Made by a program: the position numbers and the translations under genes. Shown here piece after piece: positions 1-8,742 of a stretch of 64,000 bases of DNA. The notes under the pieces were generated by a model. The model saw nothing but the letters and a program-made list of their open reading frames with translations, did no database searches and had not been told where the DNA came from. Source of the DNA: Beijerinckiaceae bacterium RH AL1 (GTDB taxonomy: Bacteria; Pseudomonadota; Alphaproteobacteria; Rhizobiales; Beijerinckiaceae); assembly GCA_901457705.2 (NCBI GenBank), contig LR590083.2:2914597-2978596 (forward strand), in the 5' to 3' direction. The number at the start of each line of letters is the position of its first letter. Position 1 is the first letter of the stretch.

Positions 1-552
1 GATCGTTTGGAGCCCTTCGGACCGCCGCCGCCCGGCGGCTACCGCCGCAAGACCCTCCTGAAACACTTCGCGCGCTCGCGCCACGCGCAAGAAATCCGTC
101 GCGACCTCGAGCGCCGCAATCTCCTTCTCGACGATGCGCGCGTCCGGCTCATGCGGACGGCGATCCGCTTGTCCGTCGGGCCGGTCCTCCTGCTCGGGCT
201 CGCCAAGATCGTCGTCGGTGAACATCGCGGCAAGCCGGTCGGCTACCTCTTCATGATTGCTCTGATCGCGGCTATCGCCAACATCATCCTGATGGCGCGC
301 AACCTCCACCGGACACACGACGGCAACGACGTCGTCCGCAACCTCCGCAAGGATCGATCGCGCGCCATGCGGGCACCCTTGCAGGCTGAGCTGCCCCTGG
401 CCTTCGCAGTGCTCGGCGCACCGGCGCTCGCGGGCTCGGACTATTCCGCGCTCGCGGCGCAGATTTCCACGGGTTGTGGCGGCGGCAGCGATGGCGGCGG
501 CGGCGGCGGCGGGGGTGGTGGTGGCGGCGGCTGCGGGGGCTGCGGCGGCTAG
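1..552 (+). CDS. TIGR04222-like membrane protein, 5' truncated
   Basis: The frame is open from the first base, so the true start lies left of the window and only the C-terminal part is visible. Counting from the in-frame TTG at base 7, residues about 50-68 and 78-96 are hydrophobic and probably form a membrane hairpin. The last 25 residues or so are almost pure glycine interrupted by cysteines, ending CGGCGG. That architecture matches the uncharacterised TIGR04222 membrane family as I remember it; no function is established. It lies 132 bp upstream of the carbonic anhydrase start, on the same strand. Confidence 0.6.
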   Translation, partial: DRLEPFGPPPPGGYRRKTLLKHFARSRHAQEIRRDLERRNLLLDDARVRLMRTAIRLSVGPVLLLGLAKIVVGEHRGKPVGYLFMIALIAAIANIILMARNLHRTHDGNDVVRNLRKDRSRAMRAPLQAELPLAFAVLGAPALAGSDYSALAAQISTGCGGGSDGGGGGGGGGGGGGCGGCGG

Positions 553-684
553 CGAGCCGCGGTGGCTGCGGCGGCTAGCGAACCGCGGAAACACTTTGTC
601 ACCGACGCGACGTCCGAAGGCAAAGCCGGCGCCGCATCTCCTGAAGCGAAGGCTCGCGCCGCGAGCCGCTTTCAGGAGAAGTCG

Positions 685-1344
685 ATGGATCGTCTGGTCG
701 AAGGTTTCGCTCGCTTCCGCGAGCACGTCTATCCGCGTCAGAGCGCGCTCTACGAGACGTTGGCGCGCGAGGGCCAGAAGCCGCAGGCGCTGGTCATCTC
801 ATGCTCCGACTCGCGCGTCATGCCCGAGGTCGTGCTGCAGACCGACCCCGGCGAAATCTTCGTCACCCGTAACGCCGGCAACATCGTGCCGCGCCACGGC
901 AGCGAGGCGGCGGGCGCCGTCACCTCGGCGATCGAGTTTGCGGTGACGGGTCTCGGCGTGCGCCACATCGTGGTTTGCGGCCACACCGACTGCGGCGCGA
1001 TGAAGGCGCTGCTGAAGCCCGAGGCGCTGAAGGCGATGCCCGCGGTCGGCCAGTGGCTGCGCCAGTGTGACTGCGTGCGCGAGGGCTTCGTCTGCGAGGA
1101 CGGTGAGACCGACGACGCCGCGGCGCGACGCATCGCGATGCGCAACGTCGCCACGCAGGTAAAGAACCTTAAGACGCACCCCGCCGTCGCCGGCGGTCTC
1201 GCCGACGGCACGCTCGAGCTGCACGGCTGGCTCTTCGATATCGCCGCCGGCCAGGTGCTCGCGCTCGACGCCGACACCGGCACGTTCAGGCCGCTCCGCA
1301 CGGATGGCGGCGACAGCGCCGAGGGTCTCGCCGCCGCCGCTTAA
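685..1344 (+). CDS. beta-class carbonic anhydrase
   Basis: Interconverts CO2 and bicarbonate in the cytoplasm using zinc. The 219-residue protein has the beta-class signature CSDSR (Cys40, Asp42, Arg44) and the second metal motif GHTDCG (His100, Cys103), followed by the usual region after HGSEAAGAV. The frame is open further upstream to 562, but I place the start at ATG 685 because AGGAG lies about 7 bases before it and family members begin shortly before the segment FVEGF/LVEGF. A strong terminator follows at 1369-1403. Clear family assignment; subclade not resolved. Confidence 0.93.
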   Translation: MDRLVEGFARFREHVYPRQSALYETLAREGQKPQALVISCSDSRVMPEVVLQTDPGEIFVTRNAGNIVPRHGSEAAGAVTSAIEFAVTGLGVRHIVVCGHTDCGAMKALLKPEALKAMPAVGQWLRQCDCVREGFVCEDGETDDAAARRIAMRNVATQVKNLKTHPAVAGGLADGTLELHGWLFDIAAGQVLALDADTGTFRPLRTDGGDSAEGLAAAA

Positions 1345-1368
1345 GGGTGGGTTGAACGGGGGTTGCCA

Positions 1369-1403
1369 GCGACGCCGGCGCGCAACGTGCCGGCGTCGCT
1401 TTT
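1369..1403 (+). terminator. Rho-independent terminator after carbonic anhydrase
   Basis: A perfect 11-bp stem (GCGACGCCGGC with GCCGGCGTCGC) closes a 9-nt loop and is followed directly by TTTT. It lies between the convergent carbonic anhydrase and bestrophin genes and could also act on the opposite strand. Confidence 0.85.
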
Positions 1404-1444
1404 CGTTGTGGGCGTGGCTCACCTCGCGGCGAGACGCGACTGCC

Positions 1445-2343
1445 TCACCACAAGATCCCATCCACCGGCCGCACGGGCTCCGGCGCGGGCTCGCCGAGCA
1501 TCTGCAGGAGATCGATCTCGATCGTCCGGCACATCGCGGTCATCGGCACGTCGTAGATGTCGTCGGCGAACGGGTCCATGAGATCGAGGCCGATCTGCAC
1601 GGCCATCAGGAACATCAGGCCGACGAAGGCCGAGCCGAATGGCGTGTAGATGCCGAGCTTCTGCACCACCGCGAACGGCAGGATGATGCAGAAGACATGC
1701 GCGAAGATGAGCGGGAAGAACCGGTACTGCGAGGGCAGCGGCGTGTTCTTGATGCGCTCCATGCCGCCCTGCGCATTGGCGATGTCGACGAGCGTCGCCT
1801 CGATGCGCACGCGGGCATAGGGATCGAGCATCCCCGCCTTCAGCGCGCGTGCCGCCATCAGCGCCATGTCGGTGAGGATCATGTTGTGCTTGTTAGCGAT
1901 GCGCGCGAGCCCTTCGACCTGATCGGCCGGCAGGTAGCGCCGCGCCTCGTCGGGCATGGGCTGGCCGCGCAGCGAGGTGCGCAGCACGTGCACGTAGGCG
2001 ATCTGCCCGCGGGCGATCTCGCGGGCCAGGCCCTTGATGGCCCCGGGCACGCTCTCGTCGCAGAAGGAGATCGCCTGGCGCGCGACGTTGCGCGAGGCGT
2101 TGATCATCAGGCCCCAGAGCCCGCGCGCCTCCCACCAGCGCGCATAGGCGGCGTTGACGCAGAAGCCGATGAAGAGCGCCAGCGCCGTGCCGAAGAGGGT
2201 GAGCGGCAGCTCGATCTGCTGCACGTCGGGCGTCACGTAGTAGTAAAGCGCGGTGACGAAGATGTCCAGAGGAACAGGTAGAAGAGCGGCAGCGCGACCT
2301 TGCGGGCGGCGTAGATGAAGCGGGGGCGCCTGTCGACCATCAT
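1445..2343 (-). pseudogene. bestrophin-family channel, broken by a one-base frameshift
   Basis: Bestrophin (UPF0187) proteins are membrane anion channels. The long frame, read from about 2266 down to 1445, has family features: an IFVTALYYY segment, four hydrophobic stretches, PFGSAFVG and the DPFADD-type segment followed by a short C-terminal tail. The expected N-terminus (starting MMVDRRPRF, ATG at 2343, preceded by AGGAAGG) is in another frame and reaches LFLW at 2266-2268. There TGG and GAC share one base, so inserting a single G would restore LFLWDIFVT. The apparent loss is one G next to a GG. It may be a sequencing error or a real mutation; nothing else in the gene is damaged. Confidence 0.75.
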
Positions 2344-2530
2344 GGCCGTTCGTATCCTTCCTCGTTCGCGTCGACCTCGTCGTAGACGGGGATTTCAACG
2401 GATTTGCGATGCGGATCGCGGCACATGACAAGCCTCTCCTTATCGGGCAAGTGGCGTCGGGAGACGGCGGCGACTAAGCTCAGCCAGATTCTGCCTCGAA
2501 AGGTCAATCCCCGCAGGAAAGGTCTTCGCC

Positions 2531-3529
2531 TTGGAATTCCCGTTCCCGGTCCTCGTCGGCGACATCGGTGGCACCAACGCGCGCTTCGCTTTGATCGAGA
2601 AGCCGGGCGACGCGCCGTCCAAGTCCGAGCATCGCGCCACCCGCGACTTCCCCGGCCTCGAGGCAGCGGTCGCCGACGCGATCCCGCATTTCACGGCGCG
2701 CCCGCGCAGCCTCATCGCCTGTGCCGCCGGCCCCGTCCGCGGTCGCAAGGTGACGATGACCAACGCGCGCTGGGACATCGACGGCGCGACCGTCGCGCAT
2801 GCCAACGGGCTCGAGCAGGGCCTGCTGCTGAACGACTTCGAGGCGCAGGCCCTCACCCTCCCCGTGGTGAAGGACGAGTGGGTGCGCCGCATCGGCGATG
2901 CGCCGCCGAGCGACAAGGGCGCCCAGCTCGTCCTCGGTCCGGGCACCGGGCTCGGCGCGGCCGCGCTGATCGAGGTGCAGGGCCGCCATTTCGCGCTGGC
3001 GAGCGAGGCGGGCCATGTCGACTTCGGGCCGCTCGGCGCCGAGGAGCTGGCGATCTGGCCGCACATCCCGCTTACCCACTACGGGCGCATCTCGGCGGAA
3101 TCGATCATCTCCGGCCCCGGCCTGCTGCGCCTGCACAAGGCACGCTTCGCGGCCCGCGGGCTCATCCCCCCGCCACATGACGAGGCCAAGCTCGTCGAGC
3201 GCGCCAAGGCCGACCACTACGGCGAGGAGGCCGACACGATCCGCATGTTCTGGCGGCTCGCGGCGCGCTACGCCGGCGACATGACGATGGCCTTCCTGGC
3301 GACCGGCGGCGTCACCTTCTCCGGCGGCGTGCTGCCGCGTCTCGTGGAATTCCTCGACGTCGCGGGCTTCCGCGCCCGCTATGAGGACAAGGCGCCGTTC
3401 GGCGACCTGCTGCGCAAGGTCAGCACCCGCATCATCCTGGCCGACGACGCGGTGCTCTCCGGCATGGCTGCGATTGCGGCCGAGCCCGATCGCTACTCGA
3501 TCGACTACCCGACGCGCGCCTGGGTCTGA
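2531..3529 (+). CDS. glk: glucokinase (Glk family)
   Basis: ATP-dependent phosphorylation of glucose to glucose 6-phosphate in the cytoplasm. The 332-residue protein opens with the phosphate-binding motif GDIGGTNARF (residues 10-19), and carries GPGTGLG around 140, EAGHVDFGP near 160 and SGPGLLRLH, all typical of PF02685 glucokinases and not of ROK kinases. The start is a TTG at 2531 with AGGAAAGG upstream; no ATG would keep the N-terminal motif complete. The gene ends 3 bp before the convergent receiver gene. Confidence 0.93.
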   Translation: MEFPFPVLVGDIGGTNARFALIEKPGDAPSKSEHRATRDFPGLEAAVADAIPHFTARPRSLIACAAGPVRGRKVTMTNARWDIDGATVAHANGLEQGLLLNDFEAQALTLPVVKDEWVRRIGDAPPSDKGAQLVLGPGTGLGAAALIEVQGRHFALASEAGHVDFGPLGAEELAIWPHIPLTHYGRISAESIISGPGLLRLHKARFAARGLIPPPHDEAKLVERAKADHYGEEADTIRMFWRLAARYAGDMTMAFLATGGVTFSGGVLPRLVEFLDVAGFRARYEDKAPFGDLLRKVSTRIILADDAVLSGMAAIAAEPDRYSIDYPTRAWV

Positions 3530-3532
3530 AGG

Positions 3533-3922
3533 CTAGACCGTCTCGGCGACGTCGATCGCGGCGATCTTCTCGGCGAGCTTGCGCGCCGTGAAGGGCTTGG
3601 TCAGAAACTGGGTCGCGCCGGCGTCGCGCGCCACCTCGGCGAACTTCCGCTGGTTCTGCGTCGTCATCATGATGAAGGGCTGGCGGGCATGCCGCTCGCT
3701 CTGGCGCACCGCCTTGAGCAGGTCGAGGCCGCTCATCGGCTCCATCAGCCAGTCGGAGATGACGAGGGCGTAGCGCAGCAAGTTGAGCGCGGTGAGCGCC
3801 TGCTGGCCGTCCTCCGCCTCGTCCACGTTGGCGAAGCCGGCCTCCGAGAGCATGGCGCGAACCAGCTTGCGGACGACTTGGCTGTCGTCGACGACCAGGA
3901 TGCGGGAGAAGGGCGGAATCAT
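3533..3922 (-). CDS. single-domain response regulator (CheY-like)
   Basis: A 129-residue stand-alone receiver domain with no output domain. It has the acidic pair Asp12-Asp13, the phosphoacceptor Asp57 in VISDW, Thr87-Thr88 and the conserved Lys109 in LTKPF. Such proteins act through protein contacts in chemotaxis or phosphorelays. No histidine kinase or chemotaxis gene lies nearby, so the partner cannot be inferred. The gene is transcribed away from ptsN with an 89-bp gap and no clear ribosome site, so the start is the family-typical one. Confidence 0.88.
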   Translation of the reverse strand: MIPPFSRILVVDDSQVVRKLVRAMLSEAGFANVDEAEDGQQALTALNLLRYALVISDWLMEPMSGLDLLKAVRQSERHARQPFIMMTTQNQRKFAEVARDAGATQFLTKPFTARKLAEKIAAIDVAETV

Positions 3923-4011
3923 AGGCGTTCAAGACCCGGTGCGGACGACCTGGTGCGGACCGATGCGCTCCAGGTTGCCCCCTGCCCGCTTAAGGAAGTG
4001 TTCTTGGAGGG

Positions 4012-4479
4012 TCAGGCCGCGTGCGGCTTGGCCTCGTCGGCGGCCAGGAGCTGGTACAGCATGCCGACGTCGCGCGTCGCGCGCAGCTTCGCGGTGATCG
4101 AGCGCTCGCGCAGCAGCCGTGCCGCCCGGGCCAGCGCCTTCAGATGATCGGCGCCCGCGCTTTCCGGCGCGACGAGCAGGAGGATCAAGTCCACCGGCTC
4201 GCCGTCGAGCGCCTCGAAGTCGATCGGCTTCTCGACTCGCGCGAAGACGCCGAAGATGCGCTCGACCTTGGCGAGCTTGCCGTGCGGGATGGCGATGCCG
4301 CCGCCCATGCCCGTCGAGCCCAGCCGCTCGCGCTGGATGAGCGCATCGAGGATCTCGCGCGCCGGCAGCCCGCACTTCTGGGCGGCGATCTCGCTGAGCT
4401 CGTGCAACGCCTGCTTCTTGGTCGCGACCTTGAGCGAGGGGATGATCGCGTCGCGGGCGATGAGATCGTTGAGGGTCAT
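4012..4479 (-). CDS. ptsN: PTS IIA-like nitrogen regulatory protein PtsN
   Basis: The EIIA-Ntr component of the nitrogen phosphotransferase system, a cytoplasmic phosphoprotein that regulates potassium uptake, stringent response or other targets. The 155-residue protein has the phosphorylatable His66 in GIAIPHGKL, preceded by ERLGSTGMGGG, and the usual start MTLNDLI. It follows hpf in the same direction after 170 bp, an order common in alphaproteobacteria, where rpoN usually stands upstream of hpf. Here rpoN is not next to them. Confidence 0.93.
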   Translation of the reverse strand: MTLNDLIARDAIIPSLKVATKKQALHELSEIAAQKCGLPAREILDALIQRERLGSTGMGGGIAIPHGKLAKVERIFGVFARVEKPIDFEALDGEPVDLILLLVAPESAGADHLKALARAARLLRERSITAKLRATRDVGMLYQLLAADEAKPHAA

Positions 4480-4649
4480 GGGGTCAGGAAGGTTCCGATA
4501 TTCGTGCGCAAACGCGAAAGCCGGGGGAAGGCTGCGCGCGGCTTGTGCAAAAGCCGAGCCGAGGAGCTGACGTCAATGCCACCAGGAAGCCGCGCGACTA
4601 AACCCGAGCGAGCTTAAGGAAATGTCTCCGCAAACGGCGGCATCCGTCT

Positions 4650-5264
4650 TCAGCCGGCGGCAACAGCTTTCGCCGAATGACCGTTCGCGGGGCGAAACGG
4701 GTCGATCCAGCCGATGTTGCCGTCGGCGCGCCGGTAGACGAGGTTAATGCGGCGGTTTTCGGGGTAACGGAACACCACGACGCCGCATTCCGCCGTCTCC
4801 AGCGCGTGGACCGCTGCGGCGACCGTCATTTCCTTGTAGTCGGCGACCGTCTCGGCGATCACGGTCGGGAAGCACTCCTCGCCATCGTCGTCGGAGGCCT
4901 CCGGCTCGATGAACGGCAAGGGGGCGGCATCGGCGCCAAGCGAGCCCAGATGGTCGTCGGCGCACTCGCCATGCCGCCCGGTCAGCCGCTTGCGGTGGTC
5001 ACGCAGCCGCCGCTCGATGCGGTCGGCGGCCTTGTCGAAGGTCGAATAGGGCTCGTGCGCGATAGCCTCGACGTGCAGGGTGATGCCGCTCTTGAGAAAC
5101 AGCGTGCAGTCGGCGCGGTAGCCCGAGCCCTCGGGCTCGATCGTCACATGGCCGACCGGCGAGCCGGCGTGGTACTTGGCGGCGACGCCGTCGATCCGCG
5201 TGTGGACATGGGTGCGAAGCGCCTCGCCGATCGCGAGATTCTTGCCCGACACGCGCAGCGTCAT
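4650..5264 (-). CDS. hpf: ribosome hibernation-promoting factor, long form
   Basis: Binds idle ribosomes and promotes 100S dimers in stationary phase or stress. The 204-residue protein has an N-terminal S30AE domain (about residues 1-105, beginning MTLRVSGKNL) and a C-terminal dimerisation domain (about 145-195) containing MTVAAAVHALE, FRYPENRRINLVYRR and DGNIGWIDP, so it is the long type. The frame is open to 5336, but ATG 5264 is preceded by GGAGGA and matches family starts. ptsN follows in the same direction. Confidence 0.94.
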   Translation of the reverse strand: MTLRVSGKNLAIGEALRTHVHTRIDGVAAKYHAGSPVGHVTIEPEGSGYRADCTLFLKSGITLHVEAIAHEPYSTFDKAADRIERRLRDHRKRLTGRHGECADDHLGSLGADAAPLPFIEPEASDDDGEECFPTVIAETVADYKEMTVAAAVHALETAECGVVVFRYPENRRINLVYRRADGNIGWIDPFRPANGHSAKAVAAG

Positions 5265-5424
5265 CTTGGTCCTCCGTGCTTTGCCGCCTTCGTCGTCACG
5301 ATCGGCTAGGTTGAGAGCGTCGCCGCCCCAAGTCAATGGCGCGGTTCGGCGGTTGTCGGAAGGGAATCACCGGCCCGCGGAGCGGCACGAGTCATGATGG
5401 CGACTCACGTTTCCGGCGGCTAAG

Positions 5425-6240
5425 ATGGGAACCATGCGGAAGGGCGAACCGAAGCCAGCGCTGCGCAGCACCGACATCGCCTTCTTCGATGTCACGCATG
5501 CCGGCGACACGCACCGTGTGCAGATCAGGCGCATCGCCAGCGCGCGACGCTTCACGCTGCGCGTGCGGGCCGCGACGCGCGACGCGCTGCTGACGATGCC
5601 GCCGCGCGGCTCGCTGGTGCGCGCCAAGGTCTTCGTCGAGCGGCACGCGGCGTGGATCGGCGCGCGGCTCGCGCGGCTGCCGGTGCCGACGCCGTTCGGG
5701 TCGGGCGCGACCTTGCCGCTGCGCGGCGTGCTGCACGAGATCGTGCATCGGCCGGGCGCCCGCGGCACCGTCTGGATCGAGGCCGGCGCCGCCGGCGGGC
5801 CGCCGCTGCTCTGCGTCACCGGCGAAGCGCCCTTCGTCGCCCGGCGCGTGCAGGACTACCTCATCAAGGAGGCCCGCGCGGATCTCGTCGAGGCGGTCGC
5901 GCGCCACTCCGCAAAGCTCGGGGTCAAGGCGCGGCGGATCACGCTGCGCGACACGACCTCGCGCTGGGGCTCGTGCTCGTCGTCGGGTGCGCTCAACTTT
6001 TCCTGGCGGCTCGTGATGGCGCCGCCGCACGTGCTCGACTACCTCGCCGCGCACGAGGTCGCCCACCTCGTGCACATGAACCATTCGGACGCCTTCTGGC
6101 GCGTGACGGCGCGGCTGATCCCGGACTACGCGCGGGCCGAAGCCTGGCTGAAGGGCAACGGCGTCGGGCTGATGCGCTTCGGCGCGGCGCCGGCCGCGCC
6201 GGCCGAAGCGGCGCTCGAGGCCGACGGCGAGATCGCCTAG
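5425..6240 (+). CDS. YgjP-type (M48-like) zinc metallopeptidase
   Basis: A cytoplasmic protein of 271 residues with the YgjP/DUF45 domain. The zinc and catalytic motif HEVAH sits at residues 210-214, with the third ligand His220 in HMNHS and an FW pair just after. RWGSCSS near 180-186 is the other hallmark of this family. No signal peptide or membrane segment is visible, so it is unlike classic M48 membrane proteases. The substrate is unknown. An alternative start is ATG 5434. The stop overlaps the convergent trmB stop by 4 bp. Confidence 0.85.
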   Translation: MGTMRKGEPKPALRSTDIAFFDVTHAGDTHRVQIRRIASARRFTLRVRAATRDALLTMPPRGSLVRAKVFVERHAAWIGARLARLPVPTPFGSGATLPLRGVLHEIVHRPGARGTVWIEAGAAGGPPLLCVTGEAPFVARRVQDYLIKEARADLVEAVARHSAKLGVKARRITLRDTTSRWGSCSSSGALNFSWRLVMAPPHVLDYLAAHEVAHLVHMNHSDAFWRVTARLIPDYARAEAWLKGNGVGLMRFGAAPAAPAEAALEADGEIA

Positions 6241-6941
6241 CGCCGCACCGCCGTGATGTAGCAAGGGCGGCGCCCTTCGGCCTTGGCCTTCTGCTCGTAG
6301 CGGGTCTCGACCCAGCCCGGCCACGGGAAGTGCCAGTCGGCGGCCCGCTCGGCCGTCCACACGAAGTAGGGCGAGCGCAGCAGACGCGCCAGCGTCCAGC
6401 CGCACTTGTCGTCGATATCGGTCGCAAACCGCAGCTCGGCGCCCGGACGCATCACGCGCGCGAGCTTCGTCAGCATCTCGTCGGAGAGGAAGCGGCGCTT
6501 GCGCTGGCGCCGCTTCGGCCAGGGATCGGGATAGAAGACGAAGACGCGGCCGAGGCTCGCGTCCGGCAGCCGATCGATGATCTCGGCGGCATCGCCGCAG
6601 TGCAGCCGGATGTTCTCGAGATCGGCGCCGGCGAGATCGGCGAGCGCACGCGCCACGCCGTTGAGGAATGGCTCGCAGCCGATCATCCCGATGTCGGGGT
6701 TGGCGGCGGCGGTGGCGAGGAGATGCTCGCCGGCCCCGAAGCCGACCTCGAGCCAGATGTCGCGGACCGGCCGCATGAAGGCGCCGCGCGCGTCGATGGC
6801 GTGGGTCGGATCGAGCGACAGCCGCGGCAGGAGCGTGCGGACGAGCTCACGCTGGTAGTGCGCGAGCGCCTTGCCGCTGCGCCGCCCGTATAATTTCCTG
6901 GAGACGAACGCCGAACCTGCTGTGTCTGGGACTTCGTTCAA
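6237..6941 (-). CDS. trmB: tRNA (guanine-N7)-methyltransferase
   Basis: Uses S-adenosylmethionine to form m7G46 in the variable loop of tRNAs. The 234-residue protein has the AdoMet motif WLEVGFGAGEHL (about 63-74), the acidic contact GCEPF, and the TrmB hallmark FYPDPWPKRRQRKRRF (about 135-150) used in tRNA binding and catalysis. The start RKLYGRRSGK-type N-terminus is family-typical. Its stop overlaps the stop of the convergent metallopeptidase gene. Confidence 0.94.
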   Translation of the reverse strand: MNEVPDTAGSAFVSRKLYGRRSGKALAHYQRELVRTLLPRLSLDPTHAIDARGAFMRPVRDIWLEVGFGAGEHLLATAAANPDIGMIGCEPFLNGVARALADLAGADLENIRLHCGDAAEIIDRLPDASLGRVFVFYPDPWPKRRQRKRRFLSDEMLTKLARVMRPGAELRFATDIDDKCGWTLARLLRSPYFVWTAERAADWHFPWPGWVETRYEQKAKAEGRRPCYITAVRR

Positions 6942-6997
6942 GGCGGCGTTTCTGGCTCGGCAGGCGTCGGCGACGGCTGCCCGTTCGGTTCAACTGA

Positions 6998-7228
6998 TCA
7001 GAGCTTGCTCAAAAGCTCGTTCATGGCGTCGAAGTCTTCCTTGGTCGCGCCGAAGCCCGAGCCGATCGTGTCCATCTTGCGGCTGATCTCGCCGAGCTGG
7101 GCCGCGATATACTCGAGGGCGACGGCCACGCGCGTCGACGCATCGACCGCACCGCCGTTGTCGTCGAGGTGGCTCGGCTGGAACGGCTGACTGGCCCATT
7201 CGGTGAAAAGGTCTGTCGAACCAGACAT
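6998..7228 (-). CDS. hypothetical small protein (76 aa)
   Basis: I do not recognise this protein. ATG 7228 is preceded by GGAGGAAA at good spacing, which argues that it is real; the frame is open to 7249. The sequence has no signal peptide. Its second half (from about residue 28) is amphipathic and probably helical, with a pattern typical of a short coiled coil (VALEYIAAQLGEISRKMD, MNELLSKL). It sits between trmB and the aminotransferase, all on the minus strand. Confidence 0.6.
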   Translation of the reverse strand: MSGSTDLFTEWASQPFQPSHLDDNGGAVDASTRVAVALEYIAAQLGEISRKMDTIGSGFGATKEDFDAMNELLSKL

Positions 7229-7315
7229 CAGTTTCCTCCGTAGAAACACCCGGAGTAACTAGCACACGCCCCGCAAGCTTGACCAGTTGAGGCCGCGACA
7301 AACCACCGCAACCCC

Positions 7316-8650
7316 TCAGATTGTATTCGATTTTAAGGCAGCCCCGAGGCGCTCGACTAGAAGACCGATCTCCTCTTCCCCGATGACGAGCGCGGGAGTC
7401 AGGACGATCGAGTCCCCGGCCTGCCGGACCACGAGGTTCTGGTTCCAGAACGCGTCCTCGACGACATCGTAGGCGCACCGGCCGGGCAGATCCTTCGGCG
7501 CAAGGTCGAGCGCGGCCACGAGGCCGACGGTACGGATGTCGAGGACGCCCGGCAGCGCGCGCAGTGCATGCACCGCCTCCGCGAACGCCGGCTCGAGCGA
7601 CCGCGCGCGCTCGAACAGCCCCTCCTTGCGGTAGAGGTCGAGCGTCGCGAGGCCGGCGGCGCACGCCAGGGGGTGCGCCGAGTAGGTGTAGCCGTGCGGC
7701 ACCTCGATCGCGTGCTCCGGCCCGCGCATCAGCGTCTCGTAGATCTCGTGGCTCGTGACGACGCCGCCCATCGGCACGGTGCCGGACGTGACTCCCTTGG
7801 CGAAGGTGATCATGTCGGGCGTCACGCCGTAGCGCTCGGCCGCGAAGGCATGGCCGAGCCGCCCGAAGCCCGAGATCACCTCGTCGAAGATGAGCAGGGT
7901 GCCGTGCTTGTCGCAGATCGCCCGCAGCTTCTGCAGGTAGCCCTTCGGCGGCGGCAGCACGCCGGTCGAGCCGGCCATCGGCTCGACGATGACGGCGGCG
8001 ATGGTCGAGGCGTCGTGCAGCGCGACAAGGCGCTCGAGGTCGTCGGCGAGATGCGCGCCCCAGTCGGGCTCGCCCTTCGTGAAGGCCTGCTCGGCGCGAT
8101 TGTAGGTGTGCGGCAGGTGGTCGACCCCGGCGACGAGCGAGCCGAAGAGCTTGCGGTTGGCGACGATGCCGCCGACGGCCGTGCCGCCGAAGTTGACGCC
8201 GTGGTAGCCGCGCTCGCGGCCGATGAGGCGCTGGCGCGTCCCCTGCCCGCGCGCGACGTTGTAGGCGAGCGCGAGCTTCAGCGCCGTCTCGACGGCCTCG
8301 GAGCCGGAGTTCGTGAAGAAGACATGGTCGAGACCGGCGGGCGCCAGGTCGGCGACGCGCGTCGCCAGCTGGAACGCTTTCTGATGCGCGAACTGGAACG
8401 GCGGCGAGAAGTCGAGCTCCGCCGCCTGCGCCTGGATCGCCGTCACGATCTCCGTGCGGCCGTGGCCGGCGTTGCAGCACCACAGGCCGGCGATGCCGTC
8501 GAGGATTTTGCGGCCGTCGGTCGAGGCATAGTACATGCCTTCGGCCGAGGCGATGAGCTTCGGCCTCGCCTTGAACGCACGGTTCGAGGTGAAGGGCATG
8601 AAATAGGCGTCGAGGTCGTTCGGCGCGGCAAGGTTCGCATTCGAGGTCAA
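7316..8650 (-). CDS. class III omega-aminotransferase, beta-alanine:pyruvate type
   Basis: PLP enzyme that moves an amino group from an omega-amino acid or amine to pyruvate. In the 444-residue protein TNSGSEAVE (113-121) binds the cofactor phosphate, Asp256 in IFDEVISGFGR contacts the pyridine nitrogen and Lys285 in FAKGVTSG is the Schiff-base lysine. The N-terminal segment with FMPFTSNR resembles beta-alanine:pyruvate transaminases. The start is TTG 8650 with GGAGA upstream. It is divergent from the MFS transporter, which might import its substrate; that link is inference. Confidence 0.88.
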   Translation of the reverse strand: MTSNANLAAPNDLDAYFMPFTSNRAFKARPKLIASAEGMYYASTDGRKILDGIAGLWCCNAGHGRTEIVTAIQAQAAELDFSPPFQFAHQKAFQLATRVADLAPAGLDHVFFTNSGSEAVETALKLALAYNVARGQGTRQRLIGRERGYHGVNFGGTAVGGIVANRKLFGSLVAGVDHLPHTYNRAEQAFTKGEPDWGAHLADDLERLVALHDASTIAAVIVEPMAGSTGVLPPPKGYLQKLRAICDKHGTLLIFDEVISGFGRLGHAFAAERYGVTPDMITFAKGVTSGTVPMGGVVTSHEIYETLMRGPEHAIEVPHGYTYSAHPLACAAGLATLDLYRKEGLFERARSLEPAFAEAVHALRALPGVLDIRTVGLVAALDLAPKDLPGRCAYDVVEDAFWNQNLVVRQAGDSIVLTPALVIGEEEIGLLVERLGAALKSNTI

Positions 8651-8742
8651 GGTCGGTCTCCGATGCGTCGAATTTAGATCAGCCGCGATCGCGCCCGGTC
8701 AAGCGAGCCAGGCGCGGCCCAGGTAGGAGGACGACGCGGAGC

